From Sphagnum compactum (lineage: Eukaryota > Bryophyta > Sphagnopsida > Sphagnales), in assembly GCA_965153455.1 (NCBI GenBank), contig OZ234495.1, positions 25,602,875 to 25,666,874 of the forward strand: 64,000 nucleotides of DNA. Reading direction: 5' to 3'. The notes under the pieces were generated by a model that worked only from the letters and a program-made list of their open reading frames with translations, was not told the origin of the DNA and did no database searches. Of the stretch, positions 1 to 12,044 are shown one piece after another. How positions within the stretch are numbered: the stretch's first letter is position 1; every line of letters starts with the position of its first letter. Position numbers and translations under genes: made by a program.

Positions 1-604
1 ATACCAAGTATTTTGCATTCATTGATCATGTCATGTGATAATAGTCATATGTACTCCATGACACACAAAAATGAAGCATTTGAGAAGTTCTTTATCTATC
101 TATTTCATGTTTAAAAACATGTTAAAATTAAGTTTAAAATGTTGCACTTTGGTGTTATAGGACAATAATTCCTCAGATGTTTTAACAATTCTATGAAATG
201 TGAGGATTCAACAAACAATTTAGTTATTTAGTACAACCTTGAACAAAATTTTAGTAAGAAAAATCAAGGAAATATATTCCAATCAAAATTCCAAAGTTAC
301 CCCCTTATATATGCAAACATTATATGTTTCTGTCCATAATTGTTTGCTCGAACTTTTTAAAGCCCTTGTCTACACTAGTTTTGTATTACTAAAGAGTTGT
401 GAACCTTAATTCCATGTTGGTACAACTTCCCTTGAACATCAAGTTTAAATGGAATTATAAACCTTAGGCAAAAGTTTTAAGTTCCATAATACGTAGGTAG
501 GGTACCTCATCCTAGGGTGCATAATTGGTCTAATAATCATGAATTTTCCCATACTATACCAACATTGGTTTATATACGACTTCATAAAAAAAATCCAATG
601 TCTA
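1..604. other. AT-rich intergenic DNA
   Basis: No open frame of protein-like composition and no recognisable RNA gene or element was seen on either strand. Confidence 0.6.
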
Positions 605-790
605 ATTATACAAATCAAATTATTTGGGCTTCACATTACTATGCATTAGTAGTGACAATCAATTGATGACAAAAATGAATTGATTTAAAAAAAATTAAAT
701 TCCATTTGATGAAAAATATTGAATAGCAATGCATGCAACTTGATTTGAATTTTAAATTTAATTCAAATTCATAAAAAAGGGATACAAATT
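605..790 (-). repeat. Dispersed ~150-bp repeat, copy 1
   Basis: The reverse complement of this stretch aligns with 21285-21450. Both contain, in the same order, a run of ATTCAA/TTGAAT words, the palindrome TTGCATGCA, an ATTCAATATTTT segment, an AATCAATTCATTTTT segment and TTGATTGTCACTA. Beyond that the terminal segment (CTTCACATT, then ATGCATTAGTAGTG) resembles both outer ends of the inverted repeat at 8930-9730. This may be a fragment of a terminal-inverted-repeat transposon, but its ends are not defined. Confidence 0.6.
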
Positions 791-1164
791 GGTATATTAG
801 GTATTGAAATTGCTCATGCTATGGTGTTGAAAAAAAAACTTTGAAAATATGTAGATCCAAAAATACATTTTTTCATTCCTCTTTACTCGGGAATCAACCA
901 AAGAAATTCAAATTTGGAATTATCATCCAAAAGGATGACTAATGGAACCAAAAGATGTTATATTTTAACATTTCCAATGAATTATCATCCATGGAATAAG
1001 TTTCCAATTGTTGTAATCATGTGAGGCCTAATCTTAAAAAGTCCTAAAAAGACATTCATGACATTGGGAACACATTTTTCAAGTATGACAATATAAACCC
1101 GTATTTAATATAATAATTTATGCTTTTGTGAAACCTTTGATTTCAATCATGCAAAATTTCAACT
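791..1164. other. AT-rich intergenic DNA
   Basis: Nothing recognisable on either strand. Confidence 0.5.
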
Positions 1165-2185
1165 AATGTTCATGTCTAGATCTAGATTTGGAATGGAAAC
1201 TTTGGCTTCAATCTTTAATTTTTTTGGTTTGATGGAACCTTTAGTGTGGAACTTTTGAAAAAATATTTTTAATAAAACCTTCAGTTCCCAAAAACATTTG
1301 AGCCCATCTAAGTAAGATTGAGTTTGGTTCCATCTATAATGCACCCAATTAAAATTTAAAATCATTTGGTTGTATTAGTTTTGTCCAACTAGTGCACAAC
1401 ACCAAGATAAAATATTGTGTATTAAATTTGTTATGTACAACCAAGTAAAACCAACAATTTTCTTTAAAATTAAAATAGGGCTTGGCTATTGCCATTTTGA
1501 AAAACTTGTACATGTAGAATTAGAAAGCTTAAAATATCATAAAACTTGGGCTAGTTTGACACTAATTATATTATTTTCAATATTTTCAAAATAAAATAAA
1601 TAAACTGATAAAATATTTGGGAATATACATTTTGTTGAAATGGACCATTCAGAATTAATTAATTAATTATTGAATAAACATGTATCAAAATGGCCAAGGT
1701 ACTATGTTATTTAAGAGGGGACAACATCCTGCTTGAATTTCAATTCCAACTAGAGTCCAATTGAATGGTTGAAATTCAAATTGTTTTAAGAAAATTCTAA
1801 ACCTCTATCTAGATACCCCATTTGACCTAGCATCTTGAAATGGCCAACACTAGAAATTATTTTTTTCAAAGGCAATAGCGAAGCCTTATTTTTAACATTT
1901 ATCAATCTTATTTGGTTGTACATAACAATTCATACAAAATCTTTTATTTTAGGTGATGTGCACTACTAGTTAGACAAAACTACTATTCTAAATAATTAGA
2001 ACTAGTTTTTGGTGGGGGCAATGTAGATGGAACCAAAACCTAACCTGTTAAAGTGCACTTAGGCTCCAATGTTTTTGCAAAGACTTTGGAATGAGAGGTT
2101 TTATAAACCCAAAAAACCATTTTCAGAACTGGACCAAAGGTTCCATCCAAAATAAGTGAAAATTGGAACCAAAAGGTTACTTTTG
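1165..2185. repeat. Inverted repeat, ~320-bp arms
   Basis: The left arm (about 1165-1495) read backwards aligns with the right arm (about 1868-2180). Both contain GGCAATAGC, then TTGGTTGTACATAACAA, then GTGCACTA, then TAGATGGAACCAAA, then AATGTTTTTG and finally AAAGGTTCCATC, in that order. The spacer is about 370 bp and carries no open frame. This fits a non-autonomous foldback or terminal-inverted-repeat element, or two copies inserted head to head. No target-site duplication could be assigned by eye. Confidence 0.7.
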
Positions 2186-4320
2186 AAATTTTTAAAAATG
2201 AATAACACTAGTAATTACTCTCAAATTCAAGCCTTTGCCATTTTATCATAACATGCCGAATATAAATGAAAAAAATTGTGGATTGAAAAAGTGGTTCTAT
2301 AGAAATATTAGAGTCAAATACCTTACATTGTATAGTTGAATCCTTGGGGGTTATTCTAACAATAAATTGATTCAAAACATGAAGTGATTTTTTAAAAATA
2401 TATATATAATTTACGATAAACATTACATGTATTGCATACACACCCGACAAATCACCTCTTTAGAAATAGCAACATATAGGGTAATTTAACTTTGTATATA
2501 ATAAGTATAAGGAGTTTGAGTTTGGAGATGGAATAGAGATGACAAGGGATATATAAAGTAGTTGATCCAAGTTGTGTTTGTGTTAGAATTCTAGATAGTT
2601 ACATTACACCAACTTAAAGTATTATTACCATTTGGGACCCCATGAAATGAGTGCATATGTTGTAAGAATGGATAGATGTTATCATTTCCTGGTCATCATT
2701 CTAAAGTCGTACATTAAAACAAATTGGCACATAAAATGCTAATATGAATATTAATAGATACGATTTATGAAAAATACTACTAAAATGACACATGTGTTGG
2801 TTCACAACCTTATTAGTGTGTAAAAATAATGATTTTAAATAACTTTTTTTGCACAAGACCCATAAGATGTGGAAGTGGTGGCCCCTTGTATGAACTGGAC
2901 CTATTATTAAATTTCATAGCTTATAGTTTTTGTGAAAGACTTTTTGTGTGAACAAGTGCCACACTATATAATTCACACATGAAGAAGGTCTTCAAAGTTC
3001 CCATTTGATGAACAAAAGAAAATTTGTGGATTGACATTTTCTCAAGGAAATTAATTATACATTCATCTAAACATCATCAAGTGATATATTAATTTCCAAT
3101 CTTGTGTCCCACCATCAAGCCAATGACCAATATGTTCAAAATTCATGGTCACTTTGCATGCAGTTGTGAGTTGATTCATCATGTGTATTTTGCTTTTTGT
3201 AAGTAGGGTATTTATCATATTGATCGGTAGGCAATTGAGTAATTGGAAGCTATTCCATGTGCATTGGCTTCAAACCTTCATAATGGGTTGGGCAAGTGTG
3301 TTGCATTTGCAAGAATGGGTAAAGACAATTTCCCTAGAAGGAGGAATTAGCTCTAACTAAAACTAAAGAGCCATTGATTCTTGCTTGGTTGGCAATCTAA
3401 GTGTCTCCCTTTTCAATCCAATGCTTTTATGCGATGAACCATTTGGTGTTGGGAATGTGTTCATGGATAGATAGGGATATTCATAGTAGTTCAAAATGAG
3501 AGTTAATTAGATGGGTGTTGGTTGGTTAGGGGATTGGTACTAGCTTACTGATAACCATTTTCACTTTCAAATACATTAACCTTAATTACAACAATATCAT
3601 GCATCCATTTACACGAAGCTTTAATAAAGTATGCACCGCCCTTAAGTGCATAAGCAAGGGTTTTGTAGACCTTGTTTCACATGTCTCCATGAATCAAGCA
3701 CACAGAATTTTGGTGATCATTTCATTATTCCACTTTTAAAAAATAAGACCTCAACCTACATACTCAAGGATATTAACCCCAAATTCATTATGTTGGAACC
3801 TAATAGATCCTAGCATTGCATCAAGGTGCAATTTCTTTTTTTTCCCCCTCGTAAGGAAAACTATCTTGCATTTGATTTGCTCGAGATCTTTTTTGTTTTG
3901 TATTGATCATTAGCAACAAAAAATTGATATATAAAAAATTTCAATGAGCTAACAAATTTTGCAATTGCACAATGATAATGAAGGTGCACAACTCTTTTTG
4001 TTTGGTAGCCTAAATTAATTCATCGATAGAAATAAAAAAATTCTCCACAAATAAGAAGTTTTTTTTAGCTCTTAGTGGGAAACATACAATGTATACATGT
4101 GAGCACAAAAGTTTATAGTTGGGACTAAGTGTGGCACATTGCTATGTCAGGTGGGTTCATTTGTGAGAGAAAAGAAAAGCAAAAAAAAAATGTGAAGAAT
4201 CCATGAAGAAGATATTCCTGGGCAGTGAACATTTCAGATCCCTGCATGGTGGTGGGCATCTTGGGCAGTGTGAGTTTTCCAGTGAGCCCATGCAGGAAGT
4301 TTGAAATTTGGAGGCAGCCC
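2186..4320. other. AT-rich intergenic DNA
   Basis: Only short open frames of biased AT-rich composition are present. No gene, RNA gene or recognisable element was seen. Confidence 0.5.
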
Positions 4321-4323
4321 AGG

Positions 4324-4328
<5 letters not shown>

Positions 4329-4362
<34 letters not shown>
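4329..4362. repeat. (AG)17 microsatellite
   Basis: An uninterrupted AG dinucleotide run. It produces spurious Glu-Arg and Ser-Leu open frames on the two strands. Confidence 0.95.
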
Positions 4363-4363
<1 letters not shown>

Positions 4364-4619
4364 ATGTGACCAAAAGTGAAGTGCCAGAATGTGGGCTTAA
4401 GAATTTTCATTGGGACACTTTCCTCAATAGGGGAGAAGGTGGTGGTGGCACATGAGTTGCCTTGAATGGAGTGTTGAGTTTGCAGGTGTAACAAAAGTCA
4501 CACCAAACTAGGGTTAGGATCTAAATGGTTTCTAATATTAATAATCTTGTCCTTAAAACAAGGGAAAATATCATTTCATGAACCACAACTGACTAACTAA
4601 CTAAGGTTCCACCTTGGTA

Positions 4620-4800
4620 AACTATTCTCTCCACCCTCCTACTTGCCCCTACTTACCCACCCAGGTAAGTACTAAGAGGTTATGTAAGTGGGAAAGTATT
4701 GTAGGTACATAAATAGGTAGGGAATGTAAGAGGCTACTAAGTACCTAAGTAAGTAGGTATGGCTATTGGTGGCTACTTGGTGAGTAGATGCTTGATGCTT
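4620..4800. repeat. Degenerate GTAAGTAGG-type short repeats
   Basis: Words such as TAAGTAGGTA, GTAAGTACTA and their complements recur many times in about 180 bp. The tract looks like a decayed short-period tandem repeat. Confidence 0.5.
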
Positions 4801-5181
4801 GTGGATGGTTACATCAGTTAGTGCATAGTTAACCATTGTGGTTAGATATGGACATGAAGTACAACCGAAAAAGGGTTCCCTGTCCACACACACCATACAC
4901 AGTGGGTGCTCGTGCTGACTCACTCTGGCCATGCTTGGTTCGAACCCTTACCCCTAACCCTTGGTAGGATGACAGGTCACAGTTATGAACTGTGAGAACC
5001 GCCCTCATAACCGCCTGCAGGGGGTCTGTTCCTGTTTCTCATAACTGCCCACAACACTGGGCACCACACTAAAGTGTGAAAAATGATAACAGCAGTGAAC
5101 CGACCATCCTAATATGGTATCTATCACAGAACAGCCCTAAAGCTACACCAGGTCGGTCCCATTTTCGGTCCTTACCCTACT

Positions 5182-5224
5182 CTAAACCCTAAGCCCTAAA
5201 TCTGTGCCTACCCTAAACCCTAAA
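5182..5224 (+). promoter_or_regulatory. Cluster of telo-box motifs
   Basis: Several AAACCCTA or CCCTAAA motifs stand at 5182-5200 and 5211-5224, at the start of a stretch that is clearly richer in GC than its surroundings. Telo-boxes are common in promoters of plant housekeeping genes. No confirmed gene follows, so promoter function is inference. Confidence 0.35.
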
Positions 5225-5793
5225 GGGCAGACTGCGAGCGTCTGAAGTGAGGAGAGCCTCGGAAGTTGAAATCCTTCGCAGGTCATCATCCCTTTGCAGT
5301 TTGGAAGCTGCTGCGCATCAGAATCAGTGGGTGGCGGGGCGGGAGAGTCCAGCTGCTGCACGCACTAATAAGGAATGAATCCGCGAGTGATCATTGCTTT
5401 ATGTTGCACAACCCACGTCTCTCGCGGTAAGTATAATACTTCTGACGTCGTGCAAGCGTTTGGGTGTTGTGGGTTGTGGAATTAGTAGGTGAGCAGCTAA
5501 AGCTATGTAGCCTTACAGCTTCTGCTTGGATGCTGCTCTATGCACCCAGTGCCCACGACTCCTACCCGGGTACACAGAAAAGAAGGATTTCGGGCAAAGA
5601 TGATTTTGCAGTAAGTAGGCTAAGTGGTACTTGGCCCAACGTTGGATTCAGCGCCGCAACACCACCACCCCAGGCTGAGGTCATGCACTCATGGCACTTA
5701 CCCGGCCCACATCCCACTTCCTGCAAGGTGGGAACGAGTGGGCGAGGGGTCCGTACTCCGTGTGAAGCCGCCTGCACACTCCTGAGAACATCC

Positions 5794-6078
5794 ATGGCAC
5801 CACAGGTCTTATTAGGGCTTAGGTTTACAAACTCTACTACTCCCATTTCCATGAACAGAGGGTTTTGCAAAACTGCTCCAACTTCCAACCGTCCTCTCTG
5901 CCTTTCTTCAAGCGGTTTGCTAGATGCAATTGTGGATGAGAATACAACAACAAGAAGAAAGGGCTTCAACTCTTTTGAACATTTTTCACCCCTGCAAATT
6001 GATCTGAAGGTTCCCCATGTCACTCAGATTGGGGATGCTGGAGCATCTATCTATCTATCTATCATTCAAGAGAGGTGA
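5794..6078 (+). CDS. Unrecognised 94-aa ORF in GC-richer island
   Basis: An ATG-initiated frame of 94 codons ends in TGA. Its first ~45 residues are rich in Ser, Thr, Asn and Arg and poor in acids, as in a plastid transit peptide. They are followed by a more ordinary segment containing FNSFEHFSPLQIDL. A GAGAG|GTGAAG sequence just before the stop could serve as a splice donor, which would make this only a first exon; I found no convincing next exon. An ATCT microsatellite (6046-6063) lies inside the frame, which argues for caution. The same frame is open further upstream without an ATG. I do not recognise the family. It may be a real first exon, a gene remnant or chance. Confidence 0.25.
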   Translation: MAPQVLLGLRFTNSTTPISMNRGFCKTAPTSNRPLCLSSSGLLDAIVDENTTTRRKGFNSFEHFSPLQIDLKVPHVTQIGDAGASIYLSIIQER

Positions 6079-6749
6079 AGATTAAAGACTTAACTCTCTT
6101 GCTTGCATGAAGGAAACCCTAAACAATCTGTGGACTAACCTCTGTGAGAATCTCAGTAATTGTCCCCATTGAGCTGGTAGTCAACTTGCAGATGGACAGA
6201 AAAAAAAAAGGAGACTACAACACCTATATGTGTCTTCTGAATTGAATTTCAAGTTCCAAAGTTCACAATTCTCTTTTGAGTCTTATGAGATCTATCAGCA
6301 ATGAGTTTTTTTCCCAAAAATCCTCCAAAAGGATTTCAAGAAGGTTTTCTCCAATAAATTGAAGATGTATGATTCACAACACAATTGATATGATTTTGGT
6401 TATTTTGGAGACTTTGCAAGCATTGTCGCATTTGAGACAGAAAAGTTGCAAATTCATTTTAGTATTTTTGGAGAAGAACAAGTGCTTCACAACACATCAC
6501 TATAGTAATGAAATGCATAAAACCAATATAAGAACACATCTAGTTTGAAGCATTTTCTCAATCGGAAGGTCCTAATTATATTAACTAGTTTTGTACTCTA
6601 CACTTTAGAATAAGGCCATTTGCTTTGATTCCAAATATGAGCATGGCACAGAGATCTGGTAACTTGCACAAACATGATGAGGAGACATTGCAGGCGCCGT
6701 CAAACAAGCTTGCTCAATGGTGCAGACACTAGCCCAAAAGACCTCATGT
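6079..6749. other. Intergenic DNA
   Basis: Mixed composition with no convincing exon. A short open stretch near 6620-6710 could not be joined to the ORF at 5794-6078 with confidence. Confidence 0.4.
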
Positions 6750-6929
6750 TTTGCACTGTACCCCAAGTCATAATCTAGCATGATTAACCTAATTCAATTC
6801 CGTTAACCCTAACTGATTCAGCTTTACAAGGGAGTTTTTCAAAGCAAGAGTATATGGTACCTCCAAATTGAAGTTTTTGAATGTGGTAGAAATCTCTCAC
6901 CAGCAATCTATCTACGAAGGAAGATTGTT

Positions 6930-7335
6930 TGTTTGTTTGTCAAGTTGAGATCTCCTAAACCACCACCTTCCCCACCGCACTCTTGGTACCAATGGAAAGT
7001 CCTCAATGGGTAGGGGTGCACGGAGGTAGATTCACACTGTTTAGACCTACAATGCAGGAGTTATTGAATATTGAATAATTTTGTCATTGAAAATATTAAC
7101 AAAATGAAAACTAATTTTTTGGGGGAAATTGGGGTGCACTCTTTTCTTTTTCCCTATTGGAAAGCCCTTGATGAGTAGGACTTCTCGGAGGTGATTTTGT
7201 AAATTTTAGACTTAAGATGTGGGAGATATTGAATTTTGAGTAATCTTTGTCATTGAAAATTCAATTGAATTACAAAAACTGATTTTGAAAGGAGAAATTA
7301 GTTGAGATCAAGTTCACACTTGAGCTAATGGCACG
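6930..7335 (+). repeat. Dimeric repeat family, copy 1
   Basis: The unit has two homologous halves. Half A starts near 6991 (AATGGAAAGTCCTCAATGGG) and half B near 7156 (ATTGGAAAGCCCTTGATGAG), about 165 bp apart. Each continues with a guanine-rich GGAGGT region, a TTTAGAC word and then ATTGAATATTGAATAATTTT or a close variant. The unit ends in an ACTTGAGC...CATTAGT segment shared with the other copies. Confidence 0.7.
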
Positions 7336-7364
7336 TGCTACATTAGTCTATTTATTAAGGAAGG

Positions 7365-7790
7365 TAGTTTGTTTGTTTGTTGTGTTGCAATATGCCAAAA
7401 CATAATGCCCCCATTGCACTCTTGGTGATATTGAAAATCCCTCAATGAGTACAGGTGCATCAAGGTGATTTAGTATTATTTAGACCTATGGTACAAGAGT
7501 TACTAGATATTGAATAATATTGTTGAAAAAAATCAACAAAATCAAAACGAAATTTTTTAAGGAAATTAGGGCAAGCTCTTGATATTCTTGGAAAACCTTT
7601 GATGAGTAGGAGTTTTTGGAGGTGATTTCATAACTTCTAAACCTAAGGCGGAGACATTGATTTTTGAGTAATTATTGGAAATTAACTTAAGTTTTAACTT
7701 TTTTTTTTCACAATTGGCTTCTATCATTTAGGGTCCTATTCACGCTTGGAGTAGTTACATAATCTTGTTCATACTTGGGCCAACAACATA
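7365..7790 (+). repeat. Dimeric repeat family, copy 2
   Basis: Same order as copy 1: TTTGTTTGTTTGTT start, half A near 7430, half B near 7587 (about 157 bp apart), end segment ACTTGGGCCAACAACA followed by CCACACTA. Confidence 0.65.
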
Positions 7791-8004
7791 TTCCACACTA
7801 TTAAATTTAAATTTTACATTGAAATGAATCTCAAAATTATACATTGTCACCCAAGTCATAACTTGGCATGGTTAACATGATTTAAATGGGTAATTGATTT
7901 AGCTTTAAAAGGGAGGGTTTGGAAGCAAAAATATATGGTACCTTCAAATTGAAATTTTTGAATGTGGTAGAAATATGTGGCCAAGAATTTATTTATTAAA
8001 GAAA

Positions 8005-8415
8005 GCTGTTTGTTTGTTTTGTTTGTCACATTGAAATCTCCCAAATGATAACACCTTTTCCAATGCTCTTGGGATTGTTAAAAAGCCATCCATGAGTCCA
8101 AGTGCACCAAGGTGGTATCATAATCTTTAAACCTACAATACAAGAGATATTGAATATTGGACAATTTATTTTCATTGAATATTTTATAAAATCAAAAGTA
8201 AAACATTTAGGGAAATTGGGGTGCACTTTTGTTACTATTGGAAAGTTCTCAATGAATAGGATTTTATGAAAATGATTTTGTAATTTTTAAACCTAACATG
8301 TTTGGGAGATATTGAATTTTGAATAATTTTTGTCATTGTAAATTAAATCAAATTTCAAATTTCAAATTCAATCAATTGAGTAACGGATTCACACTTGGGC
8401 CAATGACACACCACA
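8005..8415 (+). repeat. Dimeric repeat family, copy 3
   Basis: Half A near 8074 and half B near 8237 (about 163 bp apart), with the shared words CCAAGTGCACCAAGG, ATTGAATATTGGACAATTT and the end segment ACTTGGGCCAATGACAC. Confidence 0.65.
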
Positions 8416-8425
8416 TTAGTGTGTA

Positions 8426-8929
8426 TAAAAAAAATATACAATCAACAATGGAATGCATGTTAAAGAAGTTGAACTCAACCCTTTCAATGGAATTCACCCA
8501 ATGAAGAAGACCACATGCATTAAGTTAGGCCTAAAATGATGCAAATATGAACAAACTTTTAATCAAAACTAACCCACTCATATCATACAATTCTTCATAA
8601 CCATATAACATTTGTAAATTGTGTAATCATGCCAAAAGAAAAAAAATTACATGTTGAAGTTATAATCATGATTCAAGGAAAATCTCTCCATTTGCCTTCT
8701 CCCAACATAAAATAAAATAACATGTAAACTTTTTAACCTTTTTCCATACTACAAGGTATAACAAACCATTCAACCAACCTTGGCCAGATGTAATCAATGG
8801 AATGGGTGAAATGTCAATAATAGGTCCAAATGGCTTGTTACAATTTATAGCCGCACTTAAGGTAATTAAGTCCTAGTTCATAGCACTCATTGTTTTTTAG
8901 TTTCATGTATTTCAATACTTGGGCTTCAC
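8426..8929. other. AT-rich intergenic DNA
   Basis: No gene or element recognised. Confidence 0.5.
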
Positions 8930-9730
8930 ATTGTTTCACATTACGAATGGTGATCAACATTTTTTTTCTTATTGTGTTCCCATATGGTTTTCAATAGTTA
9001 TATATTATGGATATGAAAAAAAAATGTTAATTTGTTTTTTATATCCATGTTGATGAGTAGAGGAAAGTAATGAAATAGTTATTAAGAAAGGAGGAAGGTT
9101 GTTATTAAAAAATGATTGAGGTAGTTAGGTTTTTAATGATCTCCCACATTCCAATTAGCTAGAATGATGTTGTTATTACAATTAGTAGGCAAGGAAGGAA
9201 GTAGATATTTAAAAATGAATGAAATAGTTAATTTTTCATATGATCTTGCACATTCCAATTAGTTGGAATTGATAATGGACGACCATACAAAGGATTATGT
9301 AAAAAAATTGTTATATCAGCTCCTTAAAAGTTGATTAATATTCTAGTGACAAGAATTTTGAAACATTCTAGTGACAAAATTTTGAGGAGCTAGTATATGG
9401 GTGAGTTTACATAATCTTTTGTACATTTGTAGAATTTATTGTATGGTTGTTCTTGGAGAATTCTAGGGACAATTCTAGAAACAATTCAGAACTACTTCAT
9501 CATTTCCCAACTTAACGACCTCATTCTTTTACTAATAAGTACCTCATTTTTTATTTAATAACTACCTCCCTCTTTTACCTTACCCACCATGGATATAATG
9601 TTTAATACAATTTAAATTAGATTTGAAATTGATATAAATAATAATGAGATATTAAAAACCAAATGGGAACATGATAAGAAAAAAAGGTTGAACGTCAATG
9701 GTAGTGCATAACAACATGGAACCCAAGTTG
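8930..9730. repeat. Inverted repeat, ~350-bp arms
   Basis: The left arm (about 8930-9330) and right arm (about 9370-9730) are reverse complements. The pairing runs through an outer CTTGGGCTTCACATT/CTTGGGTTCC block, a TTTTTTCTTAT...GTTCCCAT block, ATATCCATG, repeated GAGGTAGTTATTAA words, CCATACAA followed by GATTATGTAAA, and CTAGTGACAA near the centre. The spacer is short, so the whole tract could fold into one long hairpin. No open frame. Probably a non-autonomous element; ends and target-site duplication not resolved. Confidence 0.7.
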
Positions 9731-12044
9731 GTATATGATAAGTAATATGATTGCCATAACTTGACATTTTCAAGGCTAGATTCCAACAACCTAGTCCATT
9801 ATTTGGAATAAATCTACTAACACCATTGAACCACACAAGTTGAAGCAAGTTACTTCAAGTCCATGGAATCATTAACTCACTAAAAATGGAAAAACATGAA
9901 TGGTTATTATGATGTTAAATCACAACTTATTTTTTCACATTGTTGAAGTAGTGATGATAAAATCATCTCACTAAAGTAGAAAAGAACACAACAACTACAT
10001 TTTTATTAATAACAACAATAATAATCACACCTTCTTCCTCTCATCCTTCTTTGTCACATAGTGCTCTTGGCTACTTTTTCATTTTGATAGGCGTTTATTT
10101 AATAATGAATTAATTTTGAGGATTCCATTTCAACAAATGATGTATTCTCAAAATTTCCATCAAAATTCTCTTCTTTTTTCAAAAAAATAATTCAACAATT
10201 TCTAAAAACAATATAATTAATGTTGAATTGGCCCAAATACTACTATCCTTTCATTACTAATGTTTGCAAGTTGTTGCATTCCAAAATTACAACACCGGCC
10301 ATCATTATGTAAGCTTTTGTGTGACATCTGAATTACCAAAATATGCACACCACTCCCCCTTTCACCCACACCTTGGGCAAATCAACAATTACATTAGTAG
10401 CATTGAAAGGTGAAGGACATGACCACCTCAAGGTGGATGAAAAACCTAAGTAGGTATGTAATTTAACTTAGGTGTCTATGTGCTTACTTTAAATGCATAC
10501 AATTAACATTAATGATAATGCCCACTCATTTGGAAGGCTTGATAATAACTGAAAGTTTTGAAAAGTAGCATAGAAAGCCCCATCACCAAACACTTAAGGA
10601 TTTAAATGATTATGGCATCCTAGGGACATCTCAATTGGGCTTGGAGTCCAAATCAATCTTGTTCCCATCCCCCGAGCAAACACAAAGCACTTTAGATTGC
10701 AACATTTGGTTGAATATGAAAAAATTATGCATCTCCAAAATTGGGGACCTCAAGACATAAGAAGGAATTATGGGTTTTTCAACTACCCAAATTCATTAAG
10801 TTTTAAGTGAAATGGGACAAATTTTGACTATTTATGGGGATTATATGGTTAAAAGGATTAGTTGACTAAAATCATTTTTAGTGAGATGTTTTTTAGTCAT
10901 TTCGGATAGTCACATGTTGCACTAAATAATCTTTAATTTGGAATTTATAATATGAATATTATGAGCTCCCAAGTTAATATGGCATGGATTAACGTGCCAC
11001 ATTGTCATACAACTTTATTTTCTTTTGGATTGTGGAATCGGGAAGTATATTTTTTCATGGCATGTCATGACAAAAACACATGTAATGAAAAATAAGATGT
11101 CGTTCATCACAAATATATTTAGATGTTTGTATATTACATTTTTACACGATACATCAATGTAGATACACACACACACACAATATATATACATTCATCCATC
11201 TAGCTATATAGGGTTTGAACCCAAGATCTCATGTAGTTGCTTTATGGTCTTTACCACCAAATCACTTCAAAACTTTGATGACATCAAAGAAAAAATTTAA
11301 GTTTAATGTTTTCCACATGAAAATATTTAGGAAATTCGAACTTTGATATGGTTTTTTTTGGTGGTGAATTCCCACCATTTTGCAAACATAAAAAGGAACC
11401 ATCAACATCAACAAAGTATTTTTTAAATTAAAAAAATAATTCACTAAATTCCTATAATAGGCTAAAATTCTATAATAGGTTCTAATGCATGTAACTAAAA
11501 TATAACAAGATTTTTTTAAAAGTACATCTCCATATATGGTCTATAGCAAAAATATGGTTGAATTTTTTTCTAGATGATCACCACTTAAGCAACACCAAAA
11601 AATTGAAACATAAATAAATGTGTAAAATTGTTCATGTCATTGTTATGATCACCATTTTTAATTCATTCATCTATTTATTTTGAAAATTAGCTTTAATCTT
11701 TGATTTTTTAACATAAATTTATAACAAAATAAGCCTAAAATTAAATGTTAAATCATGGTAATGTTTTTTTTAATAATTATTTTTAAAATTTTAAAATAAA
11801 AAATAAAGTAAAAAATGAAAAAAAAAATTTAATCAAAAAATTGACATGTTTTTGCCATACACTTTGAAAAAAAAGGGCAAACATTTAGGGATTATTTTTA
11901 GGGTTTTTTGGTGTGACATCATGAACATTCATAATAAAAAATTGTCCATGATGCTTAAAATAAACTAAGGGAAATATATATATTCTACTTTACATAAATG
12001 TACATAAATTTTATATATTAATTTTTTTAAATTTAAAAGTATAC
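9731..12044. other. AT-rich intergenic DNA
   Basis: Only short AT-rich open frames and a short (AC)n run near 11165. Nothing else recognised. Confidence 0.5.

Larger units (their letters stand above)
6750..8425 (+). repeat. Tandem cluster of dimeric repeats
   Basis: A segment starting at 6750 recurs from about 7838: both begin with ACCCCAAGTCATAA or ACCCAAGTCATAA and continue through TATATGGTACC and TTTTTGAATGTGGTAGAAAT. Within the cluster lie three dimeric units (listed separately), so it looks like a segmental tandem duplication with one extra unit inserted or one lost. No coding content was recognised. Confidence 0.65.

Noticed and set aside
4225-4494. Open frames over the AG microsatellite on both strands
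   Set aside because: They are kept open by the dinucleotide repeat and encode Glu-Arg or Ser-Leu runs.
4930-4960. GGTTCGAACCC sequence resembling a tRNA T-arm
   Set aside because: No acceptor stem, D-arm or anticodon arm could be built around it.
5562-6023. 153-codon open frame on the minus strand
   Set aside because: It overlaps the GC-richer island on the opposite strand, has no recognisable domain, and its composition looks like a shadow of the plus-strand frame.
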